Shown here: positions 40,101-51,784 of the stretch, in pieces
Layout of the letters: every line of letters starts with the position of its first letter
How positions within the stretch are numbered: the stretch's first letter is position 1
Source of the DNA: Lamellibrachia satsuma
Taxonomy: Eukaryota > Annelida > Polychaeta > Sabellida > Siboglinidae
Length of the DNA: 64,000 nucleotides
Assembly: GCA_033239005.1 (NCBI GenBank)
Contig: BSQZ01000054.1
Coordinates: 1,437,931 to 1,501,930 of the forward strand
Direction of reading: 5' to 3'
Translations under genes and position numbers: made by a program
The notes under the pieces: model-generated
Database searches by the model: none
The model's input: only the letters and a program-made list of their open reading frames with translations
What the model was told of the DNA's origin: nothing

Positions 40101-41597
40101 AGATTATTAATTACTACCACTATTATGAACATGTGCATTTGTGTCCAGTTGTAAATCCACATCAATTTCGTTTTTAAATATTAGCAGCCATCTCAAAACT
40201 CAAAACCGGTGTCATTTAGCCTCAGTCTCAGACCTCCCCTTAATCTCTTTCATGAAATTGTGAATTACATTTTTCGACCTAACAAATGTACAGTACAGCT
40301 TGATGAAAAAATATCAAGGAGTCTGTTCTTATAAGCGTACACCAAAATTGTTTTCTCTAGACAATAAAGTAACTGTTTAACACTAGTGGTGTCGTTTGGT
40401 GACTAGTGTAGGACAACTGAAAAGTGGTGCCAACTGTTTAACACCAGATGGCAAAATTTTTCAGTTGTTCCACACTAGTCAAGTTACAATAATTGTGGTT
40501 CCTGCTGATTAAGAAAGGAGGTGTTCACTAATTAAGGCATGTACTATTAATAGGTCAATCGTCGTACATTTGCCTGTGTGCGACTTTGTATTTGTAAGAT
40601 GGCTGTCATAATGCATGGCTGCCTGCACTACCTCAAACTCTCAATCACAACCCTTGCATTGATGTTGCATTCGCAATGATCCAATTTCATTTAATATCAA
40701 ATATTTTTTGTTAGATGGATCCTTACATTACAGTGTACTGTGAAATAGCTGTTAAAATAATAAGTTGTTTTACAGTGGCTTAAAAAGTTATCAGTGAAAT
40801 TGTTTGAATTGTTTTTAATGATCAGTTGTTGTTTTATATATTGCATAATCATTAAAAGGTTTGGTGTAAATAAAAAGGAAATTATGAGATCGTTAGTGCA
40901 TCTAAGAAAACCAGTGCTACTAAAGTTACCCAGAATTCTGGCGCGATTGTTAGAGTAGACAACATAGTGATCACTGTCAGTCATGTGTTAGAAATTGTCT
41001 TTATTATGAAAGAAAAAAATATGGGAATTTTTTTTAATCTGTATCTAGAACTAGTACAGGTGTAGTTGTCTTGAACATGTATGAATGTTTTGGCAAAAAT
41101 TTAATCATGTTTCCCCCCCATAGGACCATTACCCTCGGGATGAATATACAATGTTGCCAAAGTTTCCTCCGAAACGCCCCAGCCAGCAGCACGAAGAACC
41201 CCGAACCATTGATATTCCCCGAGATTCACATACCCACAAGCCCAACTGGCTGAAGAAGCCAGCATCTCAAGTCGACCGTGTCTTGGTTATGCTAACACCG
41301 CCCAGCACTGTGTATAAACCAAAGCACATTGGAGATGTTCACAAACTGAAACACTATGATCCTGATATATTGCCAAAGCCTGAAGTTGCATTGCATCTCT
41401 GTTCTGACGTCCGGTCTAGGTTGTTTAACATGTCACTGGCCACCCCGGCAGCGCCACCGTCTTCTGGCCCAATTTGCTGGAGCGAATCAAATAGCAGCCA
41501 GAATAATAACAACGATGTTGATTTATTGGAGGCTCTGAAGAGAATCCAGAAACCTGCTGGGTTCTTATCCGGGGACCCCCACGGCCTTGCCGTCTGA
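36868..41597 (+). CDS. ANKRD53: ANKRD53, ankyrin repeat domain protein 53 (5 exons, complete)
   Basis: Five exons join in phase to 506 codons (vertebrate ANKRD53 is about 530). Residues 1-54 contain SDDEFMAAAIGDVEWLKHTF, the leader that precedes the repeats in ANKRD53. Ankyrin repeats follow at about 55-85 (GLAAIHISAIHGRLDCLKWL), 87-121 (DGWTPLHLCI...LQYLLQHGANP), 122-155 (DDGITPMHQACSEGHVQCLK) and 156-180 (GHKPIDMAKLWGHRTCARIM). The KPID..K.WGHR.CAR signature is diagnostic for this family. The rest is a Ser/Pro/Lys-rich tail with a coiled-coil-like KKYLTNELQHLKKLSMQQVM near 188-207. The vertebrate protein is a spindle-associated factor; a ciliary or sperm role here is inference from the ENO4 neighbour. 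The in-frame TTG upstream (36832) was not used because 36868 is the first ATG. Confidence 0.87.
37143..37171. repeat. (TA)n in ANKRD53 intron 1
   Basis: About 14 TA units. Confidence 0.9.
37476..37675 (+). CDS. ANKRD53: ANKRD53 exon 2
   Basis: 200 nt from acceptor CTGTCTTCAG to donor TCAGT|GTATGC, leaving phase 2. Holds the first two ankyrin repeats; the second (TPLHL) is lengthened by an NQTGRRSFD insert, as in vertebrates. Confidence 0.88.
38136..38300 (+). CDS. ANKRD53: ANKRD53 exon 3
   Basis: 165 nt from acceptor TAATATTTCAG to donor GCCAG|GTACAT. Holds the third repeat and the KPIDMAKLWGHRTCA signature. Confidence 0.88.
38703..38780 (+). mobile_element. LINE family B 3' tail
   Basis: GATTCTGTTTTGT, CTCTGAGCT and CTGAGG...GGCTATAGAAGTTTTATT match the last 75 bp of the 34620-35650 element, ending in ATT repeats. 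It lies in ANKRD53 intron 3. Confidence 0.7.
38783..39165 (+). mobile_element. Dispersed element X, copy C, with 17-bp array
   Basis: Starts AGCCAAGTTGCCCGGCGTTG and GAAAAGACAGCCACTGGAAG, equivalent to the start of copy A, and shares TCAAAATGTCCACATAGGTTCC and CCAGGAATTTTT with the end region. It lacks both 36-bp arrays but has four 17-bp units (ATGTAGAAACCATCACC, 39060-39127). It lies in ANKRD53 intron 3. Confidence 0.65.
39275..39794 (+). CDS. ANKRD53: ANKRD53 exon 4
   Basis: 520 nt from acceptor CTTCCACAG to donor AAA|GTATGT, phase 0. Encodes the helix after the repeats (MAAEQWHQDKKYLTNELQ) and a disordered Ser/Lys/Pro region. Confidence 0.85.
41124..41597 (+). CDS. ANKRD53: ANKRD53 exon 5 (last)
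   Basis: 157 codons plus TGA from acceptor CCCCCCATAG. Pro-rich, with PRDEYTMLPKFPPKRP and ending KPAGFLSGDPHGLAV, which resembles the distal C-terminus of vertebrate ANKRD53 only loosely. Confidence 0.82.
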   Translation, partial: DHYPRDEYTMLPKFPPKRPSQQHEEPRTIDIPRDSHTHKPNWLKKPASQVDRVLVMLTPPSTVYKPKHIGDVHKLKHYDPDILPKPEVALHLCSDVRSRLFNMSLATPAAPPSSGPICWSESNSSQNNNNDVDLLEALKRIQKPAGFLSGDPHGLAV

Positions 41598-41599
41598 CA

Positions 41600-41850
41600 C
41601 TGTGTCAGTATAGTGTGTTCTGTGTAGTGTGGTGTGTTGTGTTGTCTGTATTGTGGTATGTTGTCTGTGTAGTGCAATGTGTTGTGTTGTTTCTGTATAG
41701 TGTGGTGTGTAATGTTATATATGTGTAGTGTGATAAGTTGTCTGTGTGTAATGTGGTGTTTGGCTCTGTGTATTGTGGTGTGTAATGTTGTATATGTGTA
41801 GTTTGCTGTGTTGTCTCTGAGTGGTGTGGTGTGTTGTCTCTGTGATGCAT
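41600..41850 (+). repeat. GT-rich degenerate repeat in ANKRD53 3' UTR
   Basis: Starts within 5 bp of the stop codon; GTGTGTTGT, TGTGTAGTGTGGTGTG and TTGTCTGTGTAG alternate for 250 bp. It is transcribed if the terminal exon continues, which is inference. Confidence 0.7.
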
Positions 41851-43847
41851 TCCGATCATAAAATGCCTCCGATATTACCCAATTTTAAACTGGGAACTAC
41901 ATTTTTAAATATATCCTTCAAACAGCCAAGTGAAGTGTTGCGAGAAAGTTGATATACATCTCTCTCGGCTGGACACAGCCATCAAACACTGGTAGGTTTG
42001 GTACCTGCCCTACTAGTGGCTTTGTTGCCTTCAGAACAATGTGAATACAATGATACACTTGCTCACTTGCCACAGATCTACTGGAAGTATGTGTGCAGTC
42101 TGTTCTAATCTGGACTATGTAGACTTTCAAAGAGGGCTTATACCCATGGTAGGGTAGAATCTCAGACTTAACAAAATGCTTGAAGTGAACTTATCTGTAA
42201 TCAGCCAAACTTGTTTTTGAAATTGAATTACGATAAGTAATTGCAATATATAATCATGAACATAAAGTTGTACTTGATTTATTGAAAAAAAATATATAAA
42301 AACCTTATACGTATAAGACTTCTAGAAATATATTATATAATGTTATATAACAACTTTGTATGTGTGTGGACATTCAAAACTTCATATTTATGCCAAATAT
42401 ATATCTTCTATTGTAGGAATATTATTTAGATGTGCCTTTTTATATGTACCCTATGCTATTACAGTTTTTGTATATTAATATTATTATGCTAAATGTTACC
42501 ATGTTGGGTGGATGACAACAGTAAACTAAGTATGCTAAACGCCTTCATTACCAAGTGTGCCAACTTCATCTACTGTGGATATTTTATTAGTTATATTCTT
42601 GCATGACTATTTATTAAAACATACATTTGAAGTGTTTGAACTTTACAATCACCCTATTTACATCCAATATTGGTCATTCTTTGGTAGCATTTTTTTAGAA
42701 TATATTGCATTGCATTACATGTTTTTTTTATAGATATACAATAATCTAGATGTGGTATTGCCATTTATCATAACATTTTAATCAGAGTTTTGGACAGTAA
42801 CATGATTTTCATGTATGAATTAAAGTGTAAAATATATAGTGATTCATTTTGTTCGTGTGAAATTGTGCTGACACAAAAATGTATGAATGGTGTGGGGCAG
42901 AGCCATTCATATATATGAAGGGCTCTGGAGTGGGGTAAGTTGACCCACTGTAGTGTAAGTTTGGTAAATGCTTTATTTGTCTAATTTACATAGGCCTTGT
43001 ACTAAAATTTCATACCAACTCAGCTGACACATTTATTCAGTGGGTACAACTCGTCTGTGACAAGTCTACACACTTAATTAATAAGTTGACACAATTGATA
43101 TAGACTTGTAGGCCAATCTCAACCAGTGTAACAAACTGCAAATATGTTGCCTTGTAGCAATATCCCAATTTGCTTGGAAAATTAATTCTTTGATGTATTT
43201 TAGGGTAAAGAACACGGGTCTTCGTTCAACTCAACTAACCGTCCCTTGGGCCATGGGTGGTTCAACTAGCCCTGTTTCGACAATAAAGTTTGTGTAATTA
43301 ACTTCTCATTAATGTGCAAAGTGATGTAAATAAAGTCTGGTCACATGGGTTATTAGCTTACACACCAGCAGACATTAATCACAATGACCATGTATTTCGA
43401 AAAACATACTTTTAACTCACATTTTCTGACTGTTGTGACACATGGCACTTATTGTACATCAATCATGTTCTAATAACATGTTCAATCTCTGGGTGGTACC
43501 AAGTAACTGACGCTGCTGTAGTTTTCTGGGAAACATGGGTGGCTCAACTAACCCAGTGGTTCAACTAACACTGCCTTCCCCTACGGCTGATGTAGTGCAC
43601 GGCTACGCAATCAACCTAGTCCGCTTTATGTGTGTCAGTCTACCACCACCACAATCATACGTACGTGGTTTAATTTTGTATCCACTGGTGTCGCATTGTG
43701 ATTGGCGGTAAGTCCTGCCACCAGTTAGGAGTTATATCATCAAGGGATAACGATAGTAATTTAATAATACACGTTTGTGTAGTGTAGGCTGGGGCATGGA
43801 GTCCCTTTAAGGGAAATTGGGTATATTTATTCATAAGCGTATTATGT
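41851..43847. other. ANKRD53 3' flank, no further gene
   Basis: AT-rich. Candidate poly(A) signals are ATTAAA near 42821 and AATAAA near 43282 and 43328; none is clearly preferred. No coding region or recognised transposon was found. Confidence 0.4.
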
Positions 43848-43944
43848 TTAACAAGATTTAACAAGATTTGCCATCCAAGCCAAAGGCCCAGATGGCAAGT
43901 GGACAAGGAAGCCATTGGCTTATCGAGAGTCCAACAATGTTCAC

Positions 43945-45481
43945 CTACTTATAACCCGCCCTCCTGAAATATGTGTCAACCTTGTTTTTAAACCTATTCA
44001 CGCTGCTAGCAGTTACACAATCTGTAGACAATTTGTTCCATTCATTTATTGTCCTCTGTGCGAACGAGTGCTTCCTGATGTCCAATCTACATTGATCCTT
44101 TACTAATTTTACCTCATGTCCTCTAGTTCTGCTATCCTTCTTGAGTGAGAAAAACATATTTCTATCAATATTTTCATACCCATTTAATATCTTAAAAACT
44201 TCAATCTGATCTCTTCTTAACCTCCTTGTCTCTAGAGTTGTTAAACCACATTCTTTCAGGCGTTCTTCATAACTAAGGTCTCTAAGTTCTGGAATCATTT
44301 TAGTTGCTCTCCTTTGTATGCGTTCAAGCGTATCTATATCCTTCTTACGATATGGTCTCCATGCTTGTATACAGTATTCTAAATGAGGTATAACTATTGC
44401 TTTATAAAGAGGTATAATTAACTTTTTTCCCTTGTATGTTATGTTTCTTCTAATCAATCCAAGAATTTGATTACCCTTTGAAGCTGCAATACCACACTGC
44501 TCTGAAACTTTCATATCAGCGCTTATTGTAACTCCTAAGTCCTTTTCTTTTACAGTAGTACCCAGAACAGTATCTCCCATTTTATAGTTTACATTCAAGT
44601 TCCCATGTCCTGTATGTAGGCATTTACATTTCCCAAAATTGAACAGCATCTGCCATTTCTCAGACCATTTCACTAATCTGTCTAGATCGTTTTGTAAATG
44701 TTGTTTATCACCATCAGTATTAACCTTTCTAAACAGTTTTGTGTCATCCGCAAATTTCAGTATGTTACTTGTTATACTGTCGTCCAAGTCATTGATATAA
44801 ATTAAGAATAATATAGGTCCTAATACTGATCCTTGAGGTACCCCACTCAAAACCGATTTCCAATTTGAAAGTTCTCCATCTACTACAACTCGTTGTCTTC
44901 TGTCAGTCAGCCATTGTTCTATCCAGTCAGTTATGCTATCCCCGATACCATGGGCTTTTAATTTCAGTAGTAATCTTTGATGTGGCACTTTGTCAAAAGC
45001 TTTCTGAAAATCTAAGTAGATAATATCTAATGGCGATCCCACGTCTATCCACTTAGTGATTTCTTCCAAAAAACATAACATATTTGTTAAGCATGACCTC
45101 GCTTTAAGGAATCCATGTTGAGATGAATTTAATAATTTATGCTTAACGAGGAAGTCCACCATATGGTCTTTAATTAACCTTTCTAATAATTTACAAATCA
45201 CTGACGTTAAACTCACTGGTCTGTAATTCTCTGACTTATTTCTCGAACCCTTTTTAAATAATGGTATGATGTTTGCTTCTTTCCATTCAAACGGAACAAC
45301 TCCCTCTTTTAATGACAAGTTGAATACTCTTGCAAGTGGTATACTGATTTGATCTACTGTTTCCATTAGTAATTTTGGAGGAATCCCATCCACTCCCCGT
45401 GATTTGTTATCCTTCATTGCCTTTATTTTCTTAGCTACCAATTCTGGAGTTACAACTAACGGACCTAAATAGTTAGATTTA
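43945..45481 (-). pseudogene. LINE ORF2 reverse transcriptase part
   Basis: Non-LTR reverse transcriptase with all central motifs: [74 protein letters not shown] and catalytic FADDTKLF. The C-terminal CR1-type stretch contains PHLEYCIQAWRPY and LERIQRRATKMIPELRDLSY. About 500 codons are open. Residues upstream of position 45441 (TTG, not a true start) continue in frame to about 45481, where the frame parts from that of the endonuclease. The catalytic residues look intact, so it broke recently. Confidence 0.92.
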
Positions 45482-46660
45482 GCCCCTGAAATTTATCATC
45501 AGCAACTGGTAATGAACTAATATCTTCTTTGGTAAACACTGAACTGAAGTAACCATTTAGGTCTTCCGCCATTAAAAACCCCTGTGATATTATATTTCCA
45601 GCACTGTCTTCTAGAGGTCCATCCTTGTCTTGTACGTTTTGTTTACTCCTGACATATGCATAAAAACTCTTGCTGTCATTTTTTATGTTACATGCCAGTT
45701 TTTGCTCATAGCTTCTTTTAGATTGTCTGATTTCAGTTGTAGCTGCATTAAGTGCCTCTTTGTATTTTGCATTGTCTTCTTCCTTTCTGGTATGCCTATA
45801 AACCCTCCACATAGTTTGTTTTAGCATTATTTTTCTGATTGCCTCTTTTGACAAGTGTTTCTTTCTACACTGTTTTCCTTGTTTTTGGAAGGGAACAAAT
45901 TTATCGATGATACTCTCAATTTCATATTTTACAATATTCCAACATTCAACTGCGGTCTTATTCATCAGCATGTTATTCCAATCTAGCTTTGCTAAGTATT
46001 TTCTCATATCTTTGTAGTTACCTTTGTGGAAGTTTCTCTTGTATGTTTTCTTATTTTTACTTTCTGATTTTACATTGATGTCAAAATGTATTTGATTATG
46101 GTCACTATTACCCAATGGTTCAAATATTTTTACATTGTCCACTAATTCTTTTTGTGATGACAAAACTATATCTAATACATTTTCTCCCCTGGTTGGTTCT
46201 AGTATGTGCTGAGTAAGAAAGCTATCCTGGATTAAACATAGAAATTGTTGATCCTCAATCCCTGTGCTCTCTAGAGAATTCCATTGTATGTGTCCATGGT
46301 TAAAATCTCCCATTATGATACATTCCCCTTTACTAACTTCCTTTATAGCGTTTTTATTTTTGTGTTGTCCTCTTTGTGTATGTTTGGACTTCGGTAAACT
46401 AATTGAATTTCCTGAAACAATTTTGTACCAAACAGCTTCATCGCAATCTGCTTCCCTTTCTAGTTTTATTTCGTAAGCCTGAATAGATTCTTTAACATAT
46501 AAAATAACTCCCCCGCCCCTTCTTCCTATTCGATCTTTCCTAAACATTACGTATCCTGTCAGTCCTAATTCAGCATCTGTTATATCTATGTTGGCCCATG
46601 ATTCAGTTATACCAATTATGTGAGGGTCAATATCTTCTACCATAATGTTTAATTCGTTTT
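45465..46660 (-). pseudogene. LINE ORF2 AP-endonuclease part
   Basis: APE-type endonuclease that nicks target DNA for retrotransposition: GITESW (catalytic Glu), RRGGGVILYVK, IIMGDFNHGHIQW (DFN) and GNSDHNQIHFDI (SDH). The N-terminal LNARSIVNKK lies in another frame just upstream (about 46655-46690), showing a frameshift. A basic linker follows, with KNKKTYKRNFHKGNYKDMRK. The frame ends at a TAG 40 bp into the RT region. Confidence 0.9.
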
Positions 46661-46861
46661 TTCTTATTTACTATGCTCCTTGCATTTAAACATACGCATC
46701 TATAACCTTTTTCAGAGATGTTTTTCGGATGATTTGATATTGGTTTATCTGTGCTAGTGGCCTCTTGTTCTGCTTGAGACACCTCTAGGTAACCCCCCTG
46801 CACTTCTAGTTTAAAGAATGTTTACTTCCAAAAATATTTGTCATTGTACCCAAGTCGCTAT

Positions 46862-47449
46862 CTACTGCTGCTGAAAGTTTGTCCACGAATACTGCCACCC
46901 CTTTCCACTTAAATGAAGCCCATCCTTCATGTACATATCAGCCCTCCCAACAAAATTTCCCCATAAATCCACAAATCCAACTTCCTCTTCCCTACACAGC
47001 CTCTGGACTAACATGTTAATTGCCATCCCCCGACAATTTCGATATTTGTGACCCCTCCTGCCCATTACAGGTAAAATCCCTGACAGTATTACCTGCTCAA
47101 CCCGCGTCTGTTTTAGTGTTCTGACCAACTGCCTATATTTCCTAACTATGGCAGTTGTACCCTCCCTCTCTACGTTATTTGTCCCTACGTGTACTAAAAC
47201 AGATCCACCCTTACCCGAGCCTACGATGTTTTTTACCCTCTCAGTTATCGCCTCTATTTTGGCTCCAGGCAAGCAGACCACCACATCATCTCCCTTCTTT
47301 AAGACGCTGTCGGTCTTCCTAACTATTGAATCCCCCACAAACACCCTCGCTCTCTTCCTCACCCCCTCTATCACTGCTGCAGAATAACTCTTCCTTTCGA
47401 TCCCCTCCATCACATTCTGTCCTGACCCCTTCCCTCCTGTCTCCCCCAA
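46862..47449 (-). CDS. LINE ORF1 C-terminal SGNH/GDSL-like domain
   Basis: ARVFVGDSIVRKTDSVLKKG (Ser block), VLVHVGTNNVEREGTTAIV (G.N block) and DMYMKDGLHLSGKGWQY (D..H block) are the three SGNH-hydrolase blocks found in the ORF1 esterase of CR1 elements. The expected N-terminal zinc finger is not present within the insertion, in line with 5' truncation. 195 codons. Confidence 0.85.
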   Translation of the reverse strand: MGETGGKGSGQNVMEGIERKSYSAAVIEGVRKRARVFVGDSIVRKTDSVLKKGDDVVVCLPGAKIEAITERVKNIVGSGKGGSVLVHVGTNNVEREGTTAIVRKYRQLVRTLKQTRVEQVILSGILPVMGRRGHKYRNCRGMAINMLVQRLCREEEVGFVDLWGNFVGRADMYMKDGLHLSGKGWQYSWTNFQQQ

Positions 47450-47460
47450 GTTTAAGTGCC

Positions 47461-48541
47461 TATGTCATCATGCGATTGTTGTGTGGTATACAATACCAAA
47501 ACATTAGTTACGATTGGCAACCACAACTGTATTTACTCGTTAATTAAATTTATTGCCTCGGGCAAGATACCCCCTCCTATTGGACACGAAGCCCTGGGGG
47601 CATCTTGTCCCATAATATAATTTCTCTATTGTATGAAATATTAATATTGAAATTAAATAAAACTATCGCTAAAAGTAAATGCATTCTATTTTATTTTATC
47701 CAAACAGCTATAAATATTTAATAATTCTTGGACTCGCTGTTAGAGCAGGTTGATGCTGTTACCCTCACCAGTTCTGGCCCAGTCTTAATCCAGCTCCACC
47801 GCCATTCTTCAAAGCAGCATTGCTTAACTCATGAGCCTGATCAACGGCCATTTACGAGTACACCCGTCTTGTCTTGTGAACTGTGAAGTTGCCGTTGTTG
47901 AATTCAGCAGCGGTCTCTGGGTGGCCTTGCACAGACTGACTATGTGTACGTCTCGTATGTGGACTGGCACCCTGTCGCGTACTGGTGTCATACACCCAAA
48001 AGAACGACGGAGCACTTGTTGTCAGGCAACACGTACAGGGGAAGCTTGTCGTCAGCAGCGACCTGGTGTTTGCTAAGTCGAGAAGCTCCAGCTGAAGAGA
48101 ACGTGTGTCAGAACTGGAATTTGAGAATCTCTTGATTCCGTCGAGCACACCGGCCGTCAAAGGCCTCTGGTTGGCCTCCTGGCTGCAGTCACTCCGTTTG
48201 GTGGGCGTAGGACTTTTTCAGCCTGATGTGAAAGCTGTTCACAGTAATTTGATGCGCATGTAACATGTGATACCTTCAAATGGGAATCTGCAGTCACTGC
48301 TGATGCCACTTTGGCCTGGACGATCGAGGTCCTCCATCCAGCCAGTTTTTCAGCCCTTCTCCTGTCAAGTTGACTCCATCCATTTCAGTGCAATGGTCCC
48401 AGGATGGTGATTGAGTGACTTTCTCCATTGCTTGCCGGCAAGTTCCACTGTAAGACTGTGTCCTGTGAAATTTTATTCTGCGGGATTATGTCCGGATACC
48501 TGTGCATTATATCGGTAAATTCACAGCACTTGATGTATAGA
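47461..48541. other. No recognised feature
   Basis: At 47850-48160 the sequence is GC-richer and open on both strands for 80-100 codons, without a motif I recognise; possibly an eroded gene fragment. Confidence 0.3.
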
Positions 48542-48960
48542 CAGACTTGGGGTCAATGGCACTGTACTTGAAACACCAATTCCAATTACAGAATTGGTGC
48601 TTTGTTTTTAAAAGTAATTGGACTTCGTGAAAATGTAATTGGTATTTTCAGTTACTGTTTTTCAGTTACATCATGTAACTTTTTAATTCAAATTATTCGC
48701 TGCAGATAATCAATAAAGTATTATATGTTGCGTATATCATATTTGGTTGCCATTAAAATTATGTATCATAGTATGCAGAAACAAACAAAACTGCTATAAA
48801 ATAGATGATATTTTTGTTGCTGAGTATATGGATGCTCTGTTCACGTAGAGCCTACTTCTATTTCGATATTGGAATTGGTATTTTGGAGGTGGAATTGGCA
48901 TTTGTAATAGGTGTGTAATTGGTAATTTGGAACAGATATAATGTAATTGACCCCAAGCCT
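48542..48960. mobile_element. MITE copy 2 (AGACTTGGGGT family)
   Basis: Left end AGACTTGGGGTCAAT and right end ATTGACCCCAAGCCT are inverted with one mismatch. The interior is built of AATTGGTATTT-like motifs and is AT-rich and non-coding. hAT-like ends are possible, but no 8-bp target duplication was seen. Confidence 0.65.
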
Positions 48961-49319
48961 TTCAGAAGAACACACGTACGAGGTTGAGTTTTATTGACAC
49001 TCAAGCAAAATGCCCAGCAGGTTCACAGGGCCTGCATGGATGGAACAAGACCGGGGGGGGGACTTTTCCCCAATAGAATTCACTGCCGCACAGGCCGAGG
49101 TCACTGGCCGAGTTCACCGGCAACGGTAGGCCACCATTTATAAACTTGTGCAAATGTCTTGTAACCCTCTTGACCAAGTGCTAGAAGCCGCATGGGGGGG
49201 TGGACACTCCCTGGATCCATACATGGTAGCCAACCATTTACTTCAGACCAGAGACGAGTTCACTCGTCGATAGGTGCTGCCATCTATAGGGGCGATTTAG
49301 TAAAACATTGTTCCTTTCC

Positions 49320-50075
49320 GTTCACCAGATGGCGATAAAAGAGCGTTGTCAATTGATGGTACACAAGTGAAATGTAGTAAAAAAAAACGGGTTCCATTTA
49401 GGCCACACTATTGATCTTTGCATGCACCAGGCTATGGTTAAAGTTATCTGTCATGATTTCGTATGGCGTTTAAATTCATCATCTGCTAACTTTTTGTTGT
49501 GTAATATAACTACAAAACTTCAATTATTTATGTCGTACTGTAGATCCTACCTCTTTCTATGGCGTATGTCTCTGCAACTTGCAAGCTAAATGTGTAGATG
49601 AGTTTTATACTTTAGGGCACAAGGGTATCAGGAGACTTTTTAATCTACCTGGTTGCACCCATTGTAATGTGGCGCCACTTTTAGCGGAATGACTCCTGAT
49701 TCAGATTATGAATGGAATGGTGCGTTTTATGCAGAGTTGCCTAAAATGCAATAACGCCAGTTTGAATATGCTCTCTCATGGGATACATAGTATTGTCACA
49801 ATTCAAACTTGATGCTACGACCTTCTGTAAAAATAACACTAATTATTTTATAATCTCACTCAATACTATTAAGAATGGCTGGATGAGAAACTACTAAGCA
49901 AAGTTTCATTTGTAAAGGATGTGTTGAACAATATAGAGAATGTGTTTAGCGTTTCATTTTTAATTAAAGACGAGTTGCTCTCGCTGCTCTCTGTTTTATG
50001 TACACAGTGTACATTGTTTTAACTGAATTGTACGCATTGCAGTACGAATAAATATATTGTTATTATTACTATTAT
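49320..50075 (+). mobile_element. Decayed LINE 3' end (third family)
   Basis: Broken frames give CVDEFYTLGHKGIRRLFNLP followed by CTHCNVAPLLAE, RFMQSCLKCNNASLNMLSHG and IENVFSVSFLIKDELLSLLS, a pattern seen at the C-terminus of RT proteins (AWRKGIR.L..LP..TH...LPLL). It ends in a TTATTATTACTATTAT tail. Confidence 0.55.
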
Positions 50076-50493
50076 AAAATCCCTGTATAGAGATTCTGGG
50101 TGTATACATAATTAGCTATTTACGACACCATCCGGGCATTTGACTAATTCATGAAATAAGAGTGGACTTTTGTAAGTTTATATGAAGTAATTCGAAATCA
50201 CTTTAAACTGTTATTGTACTGACGCAACTGTGAGACTGAAAAGTTAAATCACGCAAAACAAATATTTAATGTATAATCTTGATAATAATGCTGACTGGTT
50301 GCTGGTGCTTCACGGGACCGCCTACACAAAATGGAGTGGAGACAGATGAGCGAGAATCAGATAAGCGAGACTATAATCTTGCTTATGCGACTCTCGCTCG
50401 CATTCGTGAATTAGCTAATTACGCATGCGTCTAGAATACGACAATTAGTACGCTTTGAACAGCTAAATGTCGACAATGGTGAACGGCCCCTAA

Positions 50494-50750
50494 ATAGCGT
50501 ACTGGCCCGATGTGAACTAAAGTAGCGTACTGGCCCGATGTAAACTAAAGTGCCGGACTGGCCCGATGTGAACTAAAGTGGCGTACTGGCCCGATGTGAA
50601 ATAAAGTAGCGTACTGGCCCGATGTGAACTATAGTGGCGTACTGGCCCGATGTGAACTAAAGTGGCGTACTGGCCTGGTGTGAACTAAAGTCCCTGACTG
50701 GCCCGATGTGAACTAAAGTGGTGTACTGGCCCGATGTGAACTAAATAGTT
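50494..50750. repeat. 28-bp tandem array, about nine units
   Basis: GTACTGGCCCGATGTGAACT plus AAAGTGGC repeats with a few substitutions and no length change. No similarity to the other arrays in the window. Confidence 0.93.
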
Positions 50751-50809
50751 GTACTGCTACCGAGCGCTGCACGCAAAATACCTCTTTGCTCATTGATACA
50801 CACACAAAG

Positions 50810-50950
50810 ACACAGACACACGCACACGCACACGCACACGCACACGCACACGCACGTACACCAGGTTACTTTTCTACGCACGCACACACGCATGCTCATG
50901 CACAAACATGCACGCACATACGCATGCACGGACGCACGTATGCACACACG
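50810..50950. repeat. (CACACG)n and related CA/CG repeats
   Basis: CACACGCACACGCACACGC at 50815-50856, then irregular GCACACACGCATGC. Confidence 0.85.
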
Positions 50951-51578
50951 CATATCATAATATATACTATTCAATTGCACTTCTTAATTTAGAAATGTTG
51001 TTTTCTAACATACATTCCGCGTCCACCAAATACCAAAATGATCAGTGCCATTTTGGTAAAATTGCAATTACTTTAACATTTGCAAAAATGGGGGTCCGTC
51101 TATTTTCAAAATAAAACAAAATAATTGTGTTGCAATGGCTATCGTTTGGTCTCACTCAATAGAAGTGGACCGCCGTGCTCTTAGCCAGAGGCTCTGTGGT
51201 CGTAGGCCTATTGTTCGCTTGGTAACCTTCGACCTTCGTTGCACCGGACAGTGGTCAGTTGAGCCGTTGTCCTGGCTTAGTTCACAATGTCACATCGGGT
51301 GACGGGACAACGACCGGTACTCGCACGTGTGTGTGCACATGCACGTGTAGCTTGTGTACAGTTCACGGAAAACGAGTTCAATGCAGTTCATGGGGGCTCT
51401 CACCTTTTTAAAAACTACTGTATGGTTATATATAATATTTTTACATAGAATATTTAACCATTGCGATCGTAATTAATTGTGTATACGTTATGCATAAACT
51501 ATTACACATTAAGACCGCTAATGTGCAAATGTATACTATTATTAGTACTAAAAGACAGTTAACATGACTAAACACAAG

Positions 51579-51782
<204 letters not shown>

Positions 51783-51784
51783 TA

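Larger units (their letters stand above)
43848..47460 (-). mobile_element. CR1-like LINE family A, nearly full length
   Basis: ORF1 end (47449-46862), a short spacer, endonuclease (46660-45465) and reverse transcriptase (45481-43945) lie in order on the minus strand, then a 3' end of direct AAATCTTGTT repeats (43848-43870) as expected for target-primed insertion. Frame breaks near 46655 and 45478 inactivate ORF2. Copies of the 3' end lie at 18404 and 61031. The 5' end appears truncated inside ORF1 near 47460. Confidence 0.93.

Noticed and set aside
47831..48160. Overlapping ORFs on both strands as a gene
   Set aside because: No splice signals or family motif; neither strand is clearly better.
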